Source: Bradyrhizobium sp. AZCC 1610 (GTDB lineage: Bacteria; Pseudomonadota; Alphaproteobacteria; Rhizobiales; Xanthobacteraceae). Taken from it: 64,000 nt of DNA. The notes beneath the pieces are model-generated. The model had not been told where the DNA came from and searched no databases. It saw only the letters and a list, made by a program, of their open reading frames with translations. Location of the stretch: contig NZ_JAZHRR010000001.1 of the NCBI RefSeq assembly GCF_036924515.1, forward strand, positions 4,063,001 through 4,127,000. Direction: 5' to 3'. The first letter of the stretch is position 1, and the number at the start of each line of letters is the position of its first letter. A program made the translations under genes and the position numbers. Positions 26,723 to 35,258 of this stretch are shown piece after piece.

Positions 26723-27286
26723 GTGCCCGACGCCATTGAACTCCTGAAGATCCGCCGCTCGGTCAAGCCCCGCGAGATGAGCGGCCCCGGCCCCACCGCG
26801 ACCGAACTCGACACCATCCTGACCATCGGCGCGCGGGTGCCCGACCACGGCAAGCTGACGCCGTGGCGCTTCATCGTGTTCGAAGGCGACGCGCGGGCGC
26901 GGGCCGGCGACGTCATCGCGCAGGTATTCGCGAAAAAGAATCCCGCCGCACCGACTGCCGACATCGAGATCGAAAAGCGCCGGCTGATGGACGCGCCGCT
27001 GGTGATCGCGGTGGTGAGCTTTACCCGGCCGCATCCGAAGGTACCGGCTTGGGAGCAGGAATTGTCCGCCGGCGCCAGCGCGATGAACATCGTCAACGCC
27101 GCCACCGCGCTCGGCTATGGCGCCGCCTGGCTCACCGGCTGGTTCGCGTTCGATCGCGACGTGCTCGACGGGCTCGGATTGAAGGCGGACGAAAGGCTGG
27201 CCGGCTTCATCCATATCGGCACGCCGGTAAAGCCGGCCGAGGATCGCCCGCGCCCGGCGCTGTCGGATATCGTGACGCGGTTTTGA
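26723..27286 (+). CDS. Nitroreductase family protein (YdjA-like)
   Basis: A 187-residue FMN-dependent oxidoreductase of the small YdjA type. It shows IRRSVKPREMSG (FMN phosphate contacts), ARVPDHGKLTPWRFIVFEG, and NAATALGYGAAWLTGW near the dimer interface. The C-terminal GFIHIGTPVKPAEDRPRP matches the family. GTG is the only start in position. It is a stand-alone gene on this strand. The physiological electron acceptor is unknown. Confidence 0.88.
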   Translation: MPDAIELLKIRRSVKPREMSGPGPTATELDTILTIGARVPDHGKLTPWRFIVFEGDARARAGDVIAQVFAKKNPAAPTADIEIEKRRLMDAPLVIAVVSFTRPHPKVPAWEQELSAGASAMNIVNAATALGYGAAWLTGWFAFDRDVLDGLGLKADERLAGFIHIGTPVKPAEDRPRPALSDIVTRF

Positions 27287-27490
27287 AGCCTACACGCCGC
27301 GGGTCGTTGCCGGGCATGACGATGCCGTTCGGCGGCTAGAGCAGGATGAGGTTGGGTTGAGCCGTGATGGCGGACCTCCTCATGCCCCGGACGCAAGCGG
27401 CGTGAGTGCTCAGAACCGGCGCATTCTACTTTGCATGGGGTTGTTTTCGCAGTTTTTGTGTACAGACCCTGCTGCGTCCGGGACACGCGG

Positions 27491-28576
27491 CTACCGCGCG
27501 ACGACCTCGACCTCGCCGTCGACGCCGTTGACGACGTTGAAGGGGCGCTCGAACACCTTGCCTTCGTTCTTGGCAATCGCCCGGTATTCGCCCTCGGACA
27601 GCACCACGCGCGGAAACGCGCCGATCGATTCCTTGATGACGTCGCCGCCCGGCGTGATCACCGACCACGCCGTGTTGGCGAGCGCCTCGCCACCCCGGTC
27701 GCTGACGAGCTTTAGCGTGATCACCGCCGCGCGGTGGCTGACGGTCACGTCCGTCAGCTTGCCGGCCTGGACGCGGATGTCGGAGCGCACGACGGAGTTG
27801 GCATCGCCATAGTTGGAGATGATGTAATAGGTCCCCTCCGGCAGCAGCGCGACATCGCCTGCGGCCACGTTGGGGACCAGCGACTGGCGTTCGGCGCCAG
27901 CGCCACCTTCGAACTGGCTGCCCTTGTAGAGCGCGAACGAAATCTGGTTTGGCGGAATCTTGCTGGTGCCGACGCGGCCCTCGATGCGCAGTCCGCCGGC
28001 CGGAAGCACGAAGGCGACGCGATCGGTCTCCGCTTTCAGGCTCACCGCCCGCACCGCGCTGACCAGGCCGAGGGCCACGTGGACGACGTAATTGCCGGGC
28101 TGCAGCACGATGTTCGGGGTCGCGCCGCGCTCCTCGCGGATCAGCTTGAACGTGCCGGTGTCGTCGGGCTTGTCGGCGAACACCCGCCACACCAGCCCGC
28201 CGTTGATGACCGGCAGATCCTTGCCGTAGCGTGCCGTCAGCGACAGCACCGCCTGGCCTGCGGTCGCGGCCCCCGGCGGCGGCACCACCGGAGGGATCGT
28301 GGCAAGCGATGGCTGAACGATGGTCGGCTGGGTCAACGGCGCGGGAAGCGTTGGGGTAGTCCCCGTCCCCGACTGCGGCGCCAGATTCATGGCAGGCCCG
28401 GTCTGGGAGTCCGGAACCACGGCGGGCGGCACCGGTGGCGGGCGGTCCGAGAACCACTGGGCCGAGACCGGGGCCGGAAGCAAAGCGGCCAGCGTCAAGG
28501 CGAGCACCAGCGCCGGGAAAGGCCATCCACCCCGCCCGAATCCAACGATACCGTCACCCCGCGAAATCATGGCCAT
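27491..28576 (-). CDS. Exported beta-rich protein of unknown function
   Basis: A 361-residue secreted protein with a signal peptide (ALVLALTLAALLPAPVSAQ). A Pro/Thr-rich linker covers about residues 40-105, then three repeated beta-sandwich-like segments (TFKLIREERGATPNIVLQPG, LPEGTYYIISNYGDANSVVR, GAFPRVVLSEGEYRAIAKNE), each ending in a G-x-Y pattern. These look like carboxypeptidase-regulatory or PEGA-like folds. The ATG at 28576 with GGTGAAAAGC upstream is preferred over the longer frame to 28657. No enzyme motif is visible. The 200 bases after its stop hold only repeat-like sequence. Confidence 0.65.
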   Translation of the reverse strand: MAMISRGDGIVGFGRGGWPFPALVLALTLAALLPAPVSAQWFSDRPPPVPPAVVPDSQTGPAMNLAPQSGTGTTPTLPAPLTQPTIVQPSLATIPPVVPPPGAATAGQAVLSLTARYGKDLPVINGGLVWRVFADKPDDTGTFKLIREERGATPNIVLQPGNYVVHVALGLVSAVRAVSLKAETDRVAFVLPAGGLRIEGRVGTSKIPPNQISFALYKGSQFEGGAGAERQSLVPNVAAGDVALLPEGTYYIISNYGDANSVVRSDIRVQAGKLTDVTVSHRAAVITLKLVSDRGGEALANTAWSVITPGGDVIKESIGAFPRVVLSEGEYRAIAKNEGKVFERPFNVVNGVDGEVEVVAR

Positions 28577-28803
28577 GCTTTTCACCGAAAACGCGGCAAA
28601 TTCAAGCCTCCGGAGCTGAAGTTCGACCGGTATCGGTGGCGGAACCGGCACCGGCACCCAATGTTAATCCTGCGGTCGTGGTCCAGTCACATTCCCTGCC
28701 TAGGCCGTTTTCGCCGGGCATAAACCATGCAGGCGGATCGGAATGGACTATTCTGGCGCGGCCGCGCCGCGGCGGATATCGTTGAAGCCGCAGGAGAGTT
28801 AGC

Positions 28804-29874
28804 GTGTTGGATAGCTGGATGGGCCGCGGCCAAAAGGGCTCCGATGCCCAAGACAAGGCCCACGACAAGGTCGGGCTCGGCAGCATCCGCCGGCCGGTGA
28901 TCGGGCTGGCGCTGGGAGGCGGCGCCGCACGTGGCTTTGCCCATATCGGCATCGTCCGGACGCTGGTGGCCCACGGAATCATTCCCAACGTCGTAGTCGG
29001 AACGTCGATCGGCGCCGTGGTCGGCGGCGCCTATGCCGCCGGACATCTCGACACGCTGGAAGAATGGGCGCGCAGCTTGCAGCCGCGAAGCGTCCTCTCC
29101 TATCTCGACATCCGCCTGAACGGCTCGGGCCTGATCGGCGGCGCCAAGCTTGCGGCCGAACTCGAGGCCGCGGTCGGCCAAAGCCTGATCGAGGACTTGC
29201 CGGTGAAATTCGCCACCGTTGCGACCGAAGTCCGCACCGGCCACGAGATCTGGCTGACCCATGGCCCGATGGTGGACGCGATGCGCGCCTCCTATGCCCT
29301 GCCCGGAATATTCTCGCCGGTGCTGATCGGCGACCGCTGGCTGGTCGACGGCGCCATGGTCAATCCGGTGCCGGTGTCGGCGGCGCGCGCGCTCGGCGCG
29401 GAGATCGTCATAGCCGCCAATCTCTCCAGCGACGTCTTCTCGCATTCCACGACGATCTATTCCCACGGCCCCTCGGCCGGCGTTTCGGTTTCGGTCATGC
29501 CGGAAGCGCTGCCCGAACCCGAGCCGCGGAAACGCGGTATCGGAAAATTCTTCTCCGCCGAGCGCACCATGAAGCGCGAGTTCTTCGGCGGCGGCGGACG
29601 GCCGGGCATCTCCTCGGTCATGGTCGATGCCTTCAACATCATGCAGGACCGCATCACCCGCGCACGGCTGGCGGGCGATCCGCCCGATCTGTTGATCTCG
29701 CCCCGCGTCGGCAAGATCGGCTGGTTCGATTTTCATCGCGCCGACGACCTGATCGCCCACGGCGTGCGCGCGGCCGAACGCGCCATCGATTCGATCCAGG
29801 AGGCGATCCACATTCTGGCGCCGCCGCCGGCGGGTGAAGCCGAGCCAGCGGTCGAAAAGGCCGCGAAGGAATAG
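28804..29874 (+). CDS. Patatin-like phospholipase, RssA type
   Basis: A 356-residue lipid acyl hydrolase. The oxyanion loop GLALGGGAARGF (35-44 region), nucleophile S68 in VVGTSIGAVVGG and catalytic D182 in WLVDGAMVNPVP give the Ser-Asp dyad. The family-typical ASYALPGIFSPV lies between. The C-terminal 80 residues carry an ERTMKREFFGGGGRPG linker and a helical end. There is no signal peptide, so it acts in the cytoplasm or at the inner membrane. GTG is the start, with AGGAGAG eight bases upstream. Bradyrhizobium genomes often place this gene close to hisI and folE. Confidence 0.88.
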   Translation: MLDSWMGRGQKGSDAQDKAHDKVGLGSIRRPVIGLALGGGAARGFAHIGIVRTLVAHGIIPNVVVGTSIGAVVGGAYAAGHLDTLEEWARSLQPRSVLSYLDIRLNGSGLIGGAKLAAELEAAVGQSLIEDLPVKFATVATEVRTGHEIWLTHGPMVDAMRASYALPGIFSPVLIGDRWLVDGAMVNPVPVSAARALGAEIVIAANLSSDVFSHSTTIYSHGPSAGVSVSVMPEALPEPEPRKRGIGKFFSAERTMKREFFGGGGRPGISSVMVDAFNIMQDRITRARLAGDPPDLLISPRVGKIGWFDFHRADDLIAHGVRAAERAIDSIQEAIHILAPPPAGEAEPAVEKAAKE

Positions 29875-29879
29875 CGTAG

Positions 29880-29932
29880 CGTTTTCAAGCGAAGTGGTTA
29901 CCGGTTCGCGCTAAGAAAACGCGTCAAAACAA
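29880..29932. repeat. Short inverted-repeat element
   Basis: GCGTTTTCAAGCGAAGTGG...GGTTCGCGCTAAGAAAACGC: the outer GCGTTTTC and GAAAACGC are perfect inverted arms. The same sequence type is common between Bradyrhizobium genes. It lies between convergent genes and may act as a two-way terminator. Confidence 0.65.
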
Positions 29933-29934
29933 GC

Positions 29935-30363
29935 TCAGGCCGTCTTGATGTAGTCGCGTAGCGCTTCCTGCTCGGTCTCGTATTCCTGGACGCGGCGCTT
30001 GACGATGTCGCCGATCGAAATCAGGCCCACCACCTTGCCGTCCTCGACCACGGGCAAATGGCGAAACTTGCCCAGCGTCATCATTTCCATGATCCCGGCG
30101 ACGGTGTCGGACTCCCGGCAGCTCACGACCTTGTGCGTCATGACGGCGCTGACCGGTTCCTCGAGCACCCTGGCGCCGCGCTCGCCCAGCACCCGGACGA
30201 TATCGCGCTCTGACAAAATGCCCTCAAGGTGTCCCTGGTTCATCACCAGCACGGCGCCAATCTTGCGTTCGCCAAGGACCTTGATCGCAGCCGAAAGCTT
30301 GGCGTCCGGCTCGACGCTCTCGATCTGATGGCCCTTGGTATCGAGAATTGAACGTACCGTCAT
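29935..30363 (-). CDS. Two-CBS-domain protein
   Basis: A 142-residue protein built of two CBS motifs (residues about 5-65 and 75-135), with KIGAVLVMNQGHLEGILSER and FRHLPVVEDGKVVGLISIGD segments that form a Bateman adenine-nucleotide-binding module. No other domain is present, so it probably senses ATP/AMP or a similar ligand and acts on a partner. The ATG at 30363 follows GGGAGGCG. The longer frame to 30444 is unsupported. Confidence 0.88.
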   Translation of the reverse strand: MTVRSILDTKGHQIESVEPDAKLSAAIKVLGERKIGAVLVMNQGHLEGILSERDIVRVLGERGARVLEEPVSAVMTHKVVSCRESDTVAGIMEMMTLGKFRHLPVVEDGKVVGLISIGDIVKRRVQEYETEQEALRDYIKTA

Positions 30364-30494
30364 TGACGCCTCCCTGAATCCGTTCGCGCCCCCGAGAGCC
30401 CGACTTGTTCGCGAGTCTTCAATCAACAGTTCTGCGGCCTGCATTACAACCTGTGAGGATGATGGATGAAATCGCCGCTCGCCGCAAGCGGCGA

Positions 30495-31292
30495 TCAGAC
30501 GCGGCCAGGTTCGTCCGGCGATGAAACGTCCGCCGCATGCGGCGCCGCACGCGGCACCGGATCGAACAGCGAAAACAACATCAGGCCGGCGAGAAATCCG
30601 CCGATATGCGCCTGCCAGGCCACGCTGGCGCCTTCAGTGCCGATCGAAATCGCCCCAAGGCCGAAGATGATGTTGACGCCGAACCACACCGCCAGAAATC
30701 CAAGCACGCGCGTGTTGCGCAACGCCCGGGCAAGCGACAGCGCTGGAACCTTCGCTGCGGCATCCGCATCGCCCCGGTTGAACGAAAGAAAACTTCCCTG
30801 CACGAAGGCGAAGCGGATGGCGGCGGCCATGGCACCGGATACCGAGGCCGAGGCGCCGATCATCGGCGCGATCGCGTGCTCATGGGTGACGAGATGCGCC
30901 AGTGCGCCCGCCGCAGCCGTCATCGCCATGAATGCGAAGAACCTGACAGGGCCGAACCGGCGAGCCAGCGCGCTGCCGAACGGCAACAGCCACAGCACGT
31001 TGAAGCCGATATGGCTGAGATTGGCATGCAGCAGCGAATAGGTGACGAAGGTCCAGACCTTGGCGCCGGCCCCGCCGGGAAAGGTGATGTTGAGCAGCGT
31101 GGAATCGTAGCGCTTCGGAATGAAACCGAACACGTCGATGGTCCAGTTCTCCAGCTCCACCGGCAGCAGCACGCGCAAATGAATCGCTGCGATCAGCGCG
31201 ATATAGGCCGTCAGCGCGCCCGGCAGCGTGAGGATCGGCTCACGCGGGGCGTCGGGCGGCTCGACCAGGGATGAGTAAGGCTGGGATTCCAA
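30495..31292 (-). CDS. Rhomboid-family intramembrane serine protease
   Basis: A 265-residue polytopic protein with about six membrane segments. It shows the conserved HANLSHIGFNVLWL (second transmembrane helix), the active-site segment MIGASASVSGAM with S148, and WQAHIGGFLAGL with the partner histidine. The residue after the catalytic serine is alanine instead of the usual glycine. The TTG at 31292, with an AAGGTCC site, is the best start. The frame continues to 31496, but that part is a dispersed repeat. Its substrates are unknown. Confidence 0.8.
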   Translation of the reverse strand: MESQPYSSLVEPPDAPREPILTLPGALTAYIALIAAIHLRVLLPVELENWTIDVFGFIPKRYDSTLLNITFPGGAGAKVWTFVTYSLLHANLSHIGFNVLWLLPFGSALARRFGPVRFFAFMAMTAAAGALAHLVTHEHAIAPMIGASASVSGAMAAAIRFAFVQGSFLSFNRGDADAAAKVPALSLARALRNTRVLGFLAVWFGVNIIFGLGAISIGTEGASVAWQAHIGGFLAGLMLFSLFDPVPRAAPHAADVSSPDEPGRV

Positions 31293-31410
31293 AAGGCCAG
31301 GACCTTGTAAGGCAGCTTCGAGGCGTATTGGTCCCAGATAGGCGGCTTTGCCCACCCTGTGCAAGTGCACAATCGAGATTGTGGATGTCTCAGTGGCGTC
31401 GCGACGGGTG

Positions 31411-31466
31411 GTGGGTCCCGGCTCTGCGGAGCAGCGTGAAGAACGCTGCACCGCGTCCGGGACATG
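31411..31466. repeat. GTCCCGG-type palindromic repeat, single copy
   Basis: GTGGGTCCCGGCTCTGCGGA through GCGTCCGGGACATGAG. This is the same module as one arm of the larger element 400 bases downstream. It explains the spurious upstream extension of the rhomboid frame. Confidence 0.7.
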
Positions 31467-31536
31467 AGAATTGGCAATGCCTGGCAAATTTGCCACACTA
31501 CACCCTAAGATTGATTATGATCTGGCTTGATACCAT

Positions 31537-31830
31537 ATGGATGGATCGTTCTTCGTCTACATCCTCGCAAGCAAACGGAACGGGACGCTTTATGTCGGCG
31601 TCACAAACAATCTCGCGCGGCGGATGTTGGAGCACAAAGGCAAGCTCGTCTCCGGATTCACTCGGAAATATGGCGTCGATCTACTCGTCTATTTCGAGGC
31701 GTTCGATTCCATTCTTGAAGCGCGCGCGAGAGAGCACTCGATGAAGCGCTGGCGACGCGTCTGGAAGATCAAACTCATTGAAGAATTCAACCCAGATTGG
31801 GACGATTTGACCGGCAAACTGAATTCTTGA
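31537..31830 (+). CDS. GIY-YIG nuclease-superfamily small protein
   Basis: A 97-residue single-domain protein of the UPF0213/YhbQ type. The GIY-YIG core appears as FVYILASKRNGTLYVGVTNN (Y-x9-YVG), followed by the conserved R of LARRMLEHK and the C-terminal E of ARAREHSMKRWRRVWK. Such proteins may act on structured or damaged DNA. In Bradyrhizobium they commonly lie next to GTCCCGG repeats, as here on both sides. The frame is intact and the length is normal. Confidence 0.85.
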   Translation: MDGSFFVYILASKRNGTLYVGVTNNLARRMLEHKGKLVSGFTRKYGVDLLVYFEAFDSILEARAREHSMKRWRRVWKIKLIEEFNPDWDDLTGKLNS

Positions 31831-31845
31831 CGCAAAGAGGTGCTC

Positions 31846-31965
31846 GTGTCCCGGACGCGGCGCGGCACGCAGTGACGCGACGCAGAGCCGGGACCCACGA
31901 CGCAGTCCGCTTGGGTCCCGGCTCTGCGGCGCACCGCCAAAGGCGCTGCGCGGCGTCCGGGACAC
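31846..31965. repeat. Two inverted GTCCCGG repeat modules
   Basis: The left arm runs GTGTCCCGGACGCGGCGCGG to GAGCCGGGACCCA, the right arm TGGGTCCCGGCTCTGCGG to GCGTCCGGGACAC. The arms are inverted and could form a long cruciform or RNA hairpin. A single copy lies 380 bases upstream. Confidence 0.75.
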
Positions 31966-31987
31966 GGCTTTACCGCCAAAAGAAAAA

Positions 31988-32012
31988 GGGAGGATGCTGA
32001 GAACATCCTCCC
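31988..32012. terminator. Stem-loop, probable two-way terminator
   Basis: GGGAGGATG and CATCCTCCC form a 9-bp perfect stem with a 7-base loop, flanked by AAAAA on the left and TTGTCTTG on the right. It lies 158 bases after the GIY-YIG gene. Confidence 0.5.
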
Positions 32013-32359
32013 TTGTCTTGCTGATCTTCTCGCGCCCTTTGGAGCCGGGATCACATCCCCGCCCCTCCCCGCGCGATGACCAAACTGTTTGACGCCAGCC
32101 TGTGTACCAACTGCGCCGAGAACCTGGAGATAAGCCGGCGCCGTCTGATGCGTTCCACACTACGCACGCCGCCCCGCCTTCGCCAACCTCATAGTTAATT
32201 TAACGTTAACAACGCAAAGCCGCGGCTTGCGCGGCCAAATCGCGCTCCCGGCATGGACGCTGCAAAGCCCGTCCTGCACAACACGCGAGGGAAGGCGTGT
32301 TGCGCAAAAGCGGGACAGAAGTGTCTCGCTAGAAGCAACCCCGGGGGCGAGGATTAGAT

Positions 32360-32914
32360 ATGAAACACCGATCGAGCCGCGAGTTCTTCGCCTATTGGGA
32401 TGCGAAGCGCGGCGATGCGCGGGCGCCGGACCGCAGCGAAATCGAACCCGGCGCGGTGCGCGAACTGCTCGGCGACATCTTCGTGCTGTCCTACGACAAC
32501 GATGCCGGCTACCCGTTTCGCGTCGCCGGAACGCGGGTCAGCGCCCTGCTTGGCCGCGACCTGAAGGATACAAGCCTCGTAGCGCTGTTCACCCCGGACA
32601 GCCGCCGCGAGATCGAGGACATCGTCAGCTACGTGGCAGAGGAAATGCTGGCGGCGATTGCCGGCATCACCGCGACCTCGGAAGACGGTACGACGGCGCA
32701 TCTGGAGTTGCTGCTGCTACCATTCAACAACCGCGCGCATGCGCCGATCAGCCTGACCGGAGTGCTGGCGCCGTTCGAAAGCGACCTCGGCACAATCAGC
32801 GATTTCAAGGTGACGTCGTGGCGCTATTTGCACCGGCCGCAAAAGCTCGCTCCGCGCGCCTTGCGCAAGCTCGCCATCGCGCGCGGCTTCATGGTGTATG
32901 AAGGTCTGCGGTAA
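32360..32914 (+). CDS. PAS-domain protein
   Basis: A 184-residue protein of the alphaproteobacterial PAS_5-like family. It begins MKHRSSREFFAYWDAKRGDA and contains GYPFRVAGTRVSALLGRDLK, LVALFTPDSRREIEDIV and HLELLLLPFNNRAHAPIS. The PAS fold fills about residues 5-150, and no output domain is present. Such stand-alone proteins are thought to sense or bind partners, but their role is undefined. The family name is given from memory of the pattern. Confidence 0.75.
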   Translation: MKHRSSREFFAYWDAKRGDARAPDRSEIEPGAVRELLGDIFVLSYDNDAGYPFRVAGTRVSALLGRDLKDTSLVALFTPDSRREIEDIVSYVAEEMLAAIAGITATSEDGTTAHLELLLLPFNNRAHAPISLTGVLAPFESDLGTISDFKVTSWRYLHRPQKLAPRALRKLAIARGFMVYEGLR

Positions 32915-33100
32915 TCACGAACCGACGGGTTCAACGAACGCCGCAGCACAACGCATGGTCGCGTGATCATGCTCGAAAAACGAGCCACAGACGCCTTCAA
33001 AAAAAGCACCGCCAAGCATTGCCTAAATGCGAGGCGTCAGGCAGGGTCGAACTGCGACGTGGAGCCGGGCCACATCAGCCAAACAAGACGCACCGAGGGC

Positions 33101-33138
33101 GATCTCGGAGGCGGTGAATTGGCGTAACCTCGGAGATC
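33101..33138 (+). promoter_or_regulatory. Leader hairpin covering the ribosome-binding site of the solute-binding gene
   Basis: GATCTCGGAGG (33101-33111) can pair with CCTCGGAGATC (33128-33138), 10 of 11 positions, with a 16-base loop. The right arm holds the GGAG used to start the next gene, so the hairpin would block translation until opened. The regulatory role is inferred from this geometry. Confidence 0.4.
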
Positions 33139-33143
33139 TTAGA

Positions 33144-33923
33144 ATGCCTTTCAAGAAACTGTTGCTTGCCGCTGCAATTGCCACTGCTGCGGTGGCGACG
33201 CAGGCCCATGCCGACGCCCTCGATTCCATCATGAAGTCGAAGGTGATCAAGATCGCCGTGCCGCAGGATTTTGCGCCGTTCGGCTCCGCCGGCCTCGATC
33301 TCAAGCCGCAGGGCTACGACATCGACATGGCCAATCTGATCGGCAAGGAACTCGGGGTGAAGACCGAGATCATCCCGGTGACCAGCGCCAACCGCATTCC
33401 CTATCTGCAGACCAACAAGGCCGACCTCGTGATCTCCAGCCTCGGCAAGAATGAGGAGCGCGAAAAGGTCATCGACTTCTCGATCGCCTATGCGCCGTTC
33501 TTCTCCGGCGTGTTCGGCACCAAGGCGATCGCGGTTGCCAGCGCGGCCGATCTCAAGGGCAAGACCATCGGCGCCACGCGCGGTGCGATCGAGGAACAGG
33601 CTCTGACCGCCTCGGCCCCGCCGGACGCGACCGTCAAGCGTTTCGAGGACAACAACGCGACCATCGCCGCCTTCGTATCCGGCCAGGTCGATCTGATCGC
33701 CACCGGCAATACGGTCGCCGCCGCAATCGCCGAAAAGGTCCCTGCCCGTGCGCCGGCGCTGAAATTCGTGATCAAGGATAGCCCCTGCTATGTCGGGCTC
33801 AACAAGAACGAGCCGGCGCTGCTCGCCAAGGTCAACGAGATCATCACCAAGGCGAAGGCGTCGGGCGAGATCGGGAAACTGTCAGAGAAGTGGCTGAAGG
33901 CGCCGTTACCGCCCGGCTTCTAG
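33144..33923 (+). CDS. Amino-acid ABC transporter, periplasmic binding protein
   Basis: A 259-residue family-3 solute-binding protein of the polar amino-acid uptake (PAAT) class. Signal peptide about residues 1-23 (LLLAAAIATAAVATQAHADA), then KIAVPQDFAPFGSAGLDLK, YDIDMANLIGKELGVKTE and GKTIGATRGAIEEQALTAS, the ligand-binding segments. It heads a four-gene operon with two permeases and an ATPase. The ATG at 33144 lies after GGAG within a possible hairpin; the longer frame from 33027 is not supported. Substrate is likely an acidic or polar amino acid, not resolvable here. Confidence 0.9.
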   Translation: MPFKKLLLAAAIATAAVATQAHADALDSIMKSKVIKIAVPQDFAPFGSAGLDLKPQGYDIDMANLIGKELGVKTEIIPVTSANRIPYLQTNKADLVISSLGKNEEREKVIDFSIAYAPFFSGVFGTKAIAVASAADLKGKTIGATRGAIEEQALTASAPPDATVKRFEDNNATIAAFVSGQVDLIATGNTVAAAIAEKVPARAPALKFVIKDSPCYVGLNKNEPALLAKVNEIITKAKASGEIGKLSEKWLKAPLPPGF

Positions 33924-33941
33924 AGGCCGGGGGCGCCCGCA

Positions 33942-34604
33942 GTGTCTTACAAACTGCAATTCGCCGAACTGCTGCCCTACTGGAACGTGCTCCTACAGGG
34001 CCTGATCTTCACGATCGTGCTGACGGTCGTGTCGACGATCGCCGGCATCGCGGTCGGCACCGCCGGCGCCTCGGCCCGCACCTTCGGACCGGTATGGCTC
34101 GGCCGCGTCGTTGCGGTCTATGTCGAATTGATCCGCAACACGCCGTTCATCGTGCAGCTGTTCTTCATCTTCTTCGGCCTGCCGGCGCTCGGGCTGAAAC
34201 TCAGCGAAACCACCGCCGCCTTCCTCGCCATGGTGATCAATCTCGGCGCCTACTCGACCGAGATCATCCGCGCCGGCATCGAGGCGGTTCCCAAGGGTCA
34301 CATCGAGGCCGGCCTCAGCCTCGCCATGACCAAGTGGGAGGTGCTGCGTCACATCATTCTCAACCAGGCGTTTCGCAAGATCTATCCGGCGCTGTCGTCG
34401 CAGATCATCATCGTGATGCTGGGCTCGGCCGTGGTGTCGCAGATCTCGGCGGAGGACTTGACCTATGCCGCGAACTTCGTGGCGTCGCGCAACTTCCGGA
34501 ACTTCGAAGTCTATCTGCTGGCGGCCCTGGCCTACCTCCTGCTCGCGCTGCTGACGCGCTCACTGCTGCGCGGCCTCGGCCGCATCATCTTCAAGGCGAA
34601 GTGA
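33942..34604 (+). CDS. Amino-acid ABC transporter permease (first)
   Basis: A 220-residue inner-membrane permease of the HisMQ type with five membrane helices. It has the LIRNTPFIVQLFFIFFGLPA motif and the EAA loop SLAMTKWEVLRHIILNQAFR that contacts the ATPase. It begins with GTG 18 bases after the binding-protein stop and is followed after 3 bases by the second permease. The two permeases should form a heterodimer. Confidence 0.92.
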   Translation: MSYKLQFAELLPYWNVLLQGLIFTIVLTVVSTIAGIAVGTAGASARTFGPVWLGRVVAVYVELIRNTPFIVQLFFIFFGLPALGLKLSETTAAFLAMVINLGAYSTEIIRAGIEAVPKGHIEAGLSLAMTKWEVLRHIILNQAFRKIYPALSSQIIIVMLGSAVVSQISAEDLTYAANFVASRNFRNFEVYLLAALAYLLLALLTRSLLRGLGRIIFKAK

Positions 34605-34607
34605 ACC

Positions 34608-35258
34608 ATGTTGCAGTTCAGCTTCTGGGACATTCTGTCGAACCTGCTGATCGCCACGCAGTGGACGATCGTGCTGTCATTGATCGCGTTTGTCTGCGGC
34701 GGCATTGTCGGGCTGGTGCTGTTGTTCATGCGCACCTCGGGGATCGCGCCGCTGGAATGGTTCACCAAGATCTACATCGAGTTCTTCCAGGGCACGCCGC
34801 TCTTGATGCAGCTGTTCCTGTTCTTCTTCGGCATCGCGCTGTTCGGCGTCGAGGTCTCGCCGTGGATGGCCGCGACGCTGGCGCTGACGTTCTGGACCAG
34901 CGCGTTCCTCACCGAGATCTGGCGCGGCTGCGTCGAGTCGATCCCGAAGGGCCAATGGGAGGCTTCCTCCAGCCTCGCCCTCAGCTACATCGAGCAGATG
35001 CGCTACGTCATCCTGCCGCAGGCCTCGCGCATCGCAGTCGCGCCGACGGTGGGCTTCTCCGTGCAAGTCATCAAGGGCACCGCGCTCGCCTCGATCATCG
35101 GCTTCGTCGAACTGACCAAGGCCGGCACCATGCTCAACAACGCGACCTTCCGGCCGTTCCTGGTCTATTCGCTGGTCGCGCTGATCTATTTCTGCCTGTG
35201 TTTCCCGCTGTCCTGGTGGGCGAAGAAAATCGAAGGCCGCCTCAATGTCGCTCGTTAG
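34608..35258 (+). CDS. Amino-acid ABC transporter permease (second)
   Basis: A 216-residue partner permease. It shows FFQGTPLLMQLFLFFFGIAL and the EAA loop ASSSLALSYIEQMRYVILPQ. The ATG is 3 bases after the first permease ends. Its last 14 bases overlap the start of the ATPase gene, which points to translational coupling and fixed subunit ratios. Confidence 0.92.
   Translation: MLQFSFWDILSNLLIATQWTIVLSLIAFVCGGIVGLVLLFMRTSGIAPLEWFTKIYIEFFQGTPLLMQLFLFFFGIALFGVEVSPWMAATLALTFWTSAFLTEIWRGCVESIPKGQWEASSSLALSYIEQMRYVILPQASRIAVAPTVGFSVQVIKGTALASIIGFVELTKAGTMLNNATFRPFLVYSLVALIYFCLCFPLSWWAKKIEGRLNVAR

Larger units (their letters stand above)
31831..32359. other. Intergenic stretch with repeats and a hairpin, no gene
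   Basis: About 530 bases. The first third is a large palindromic repeat, then a stem-loop, then roughly 340 bases with no credible frame. The last 100 bases, before the PAS gene, include GTTAATTTAACGTTAACAAC, probably the promoter area. Confidence 0.5.

Noticed and set aside
31293..31496. N-terminal extension of the rhomboid protease
   Set aside because: It consists largely of a dispersed GTCCCGG repeat and adds no membrane segment.
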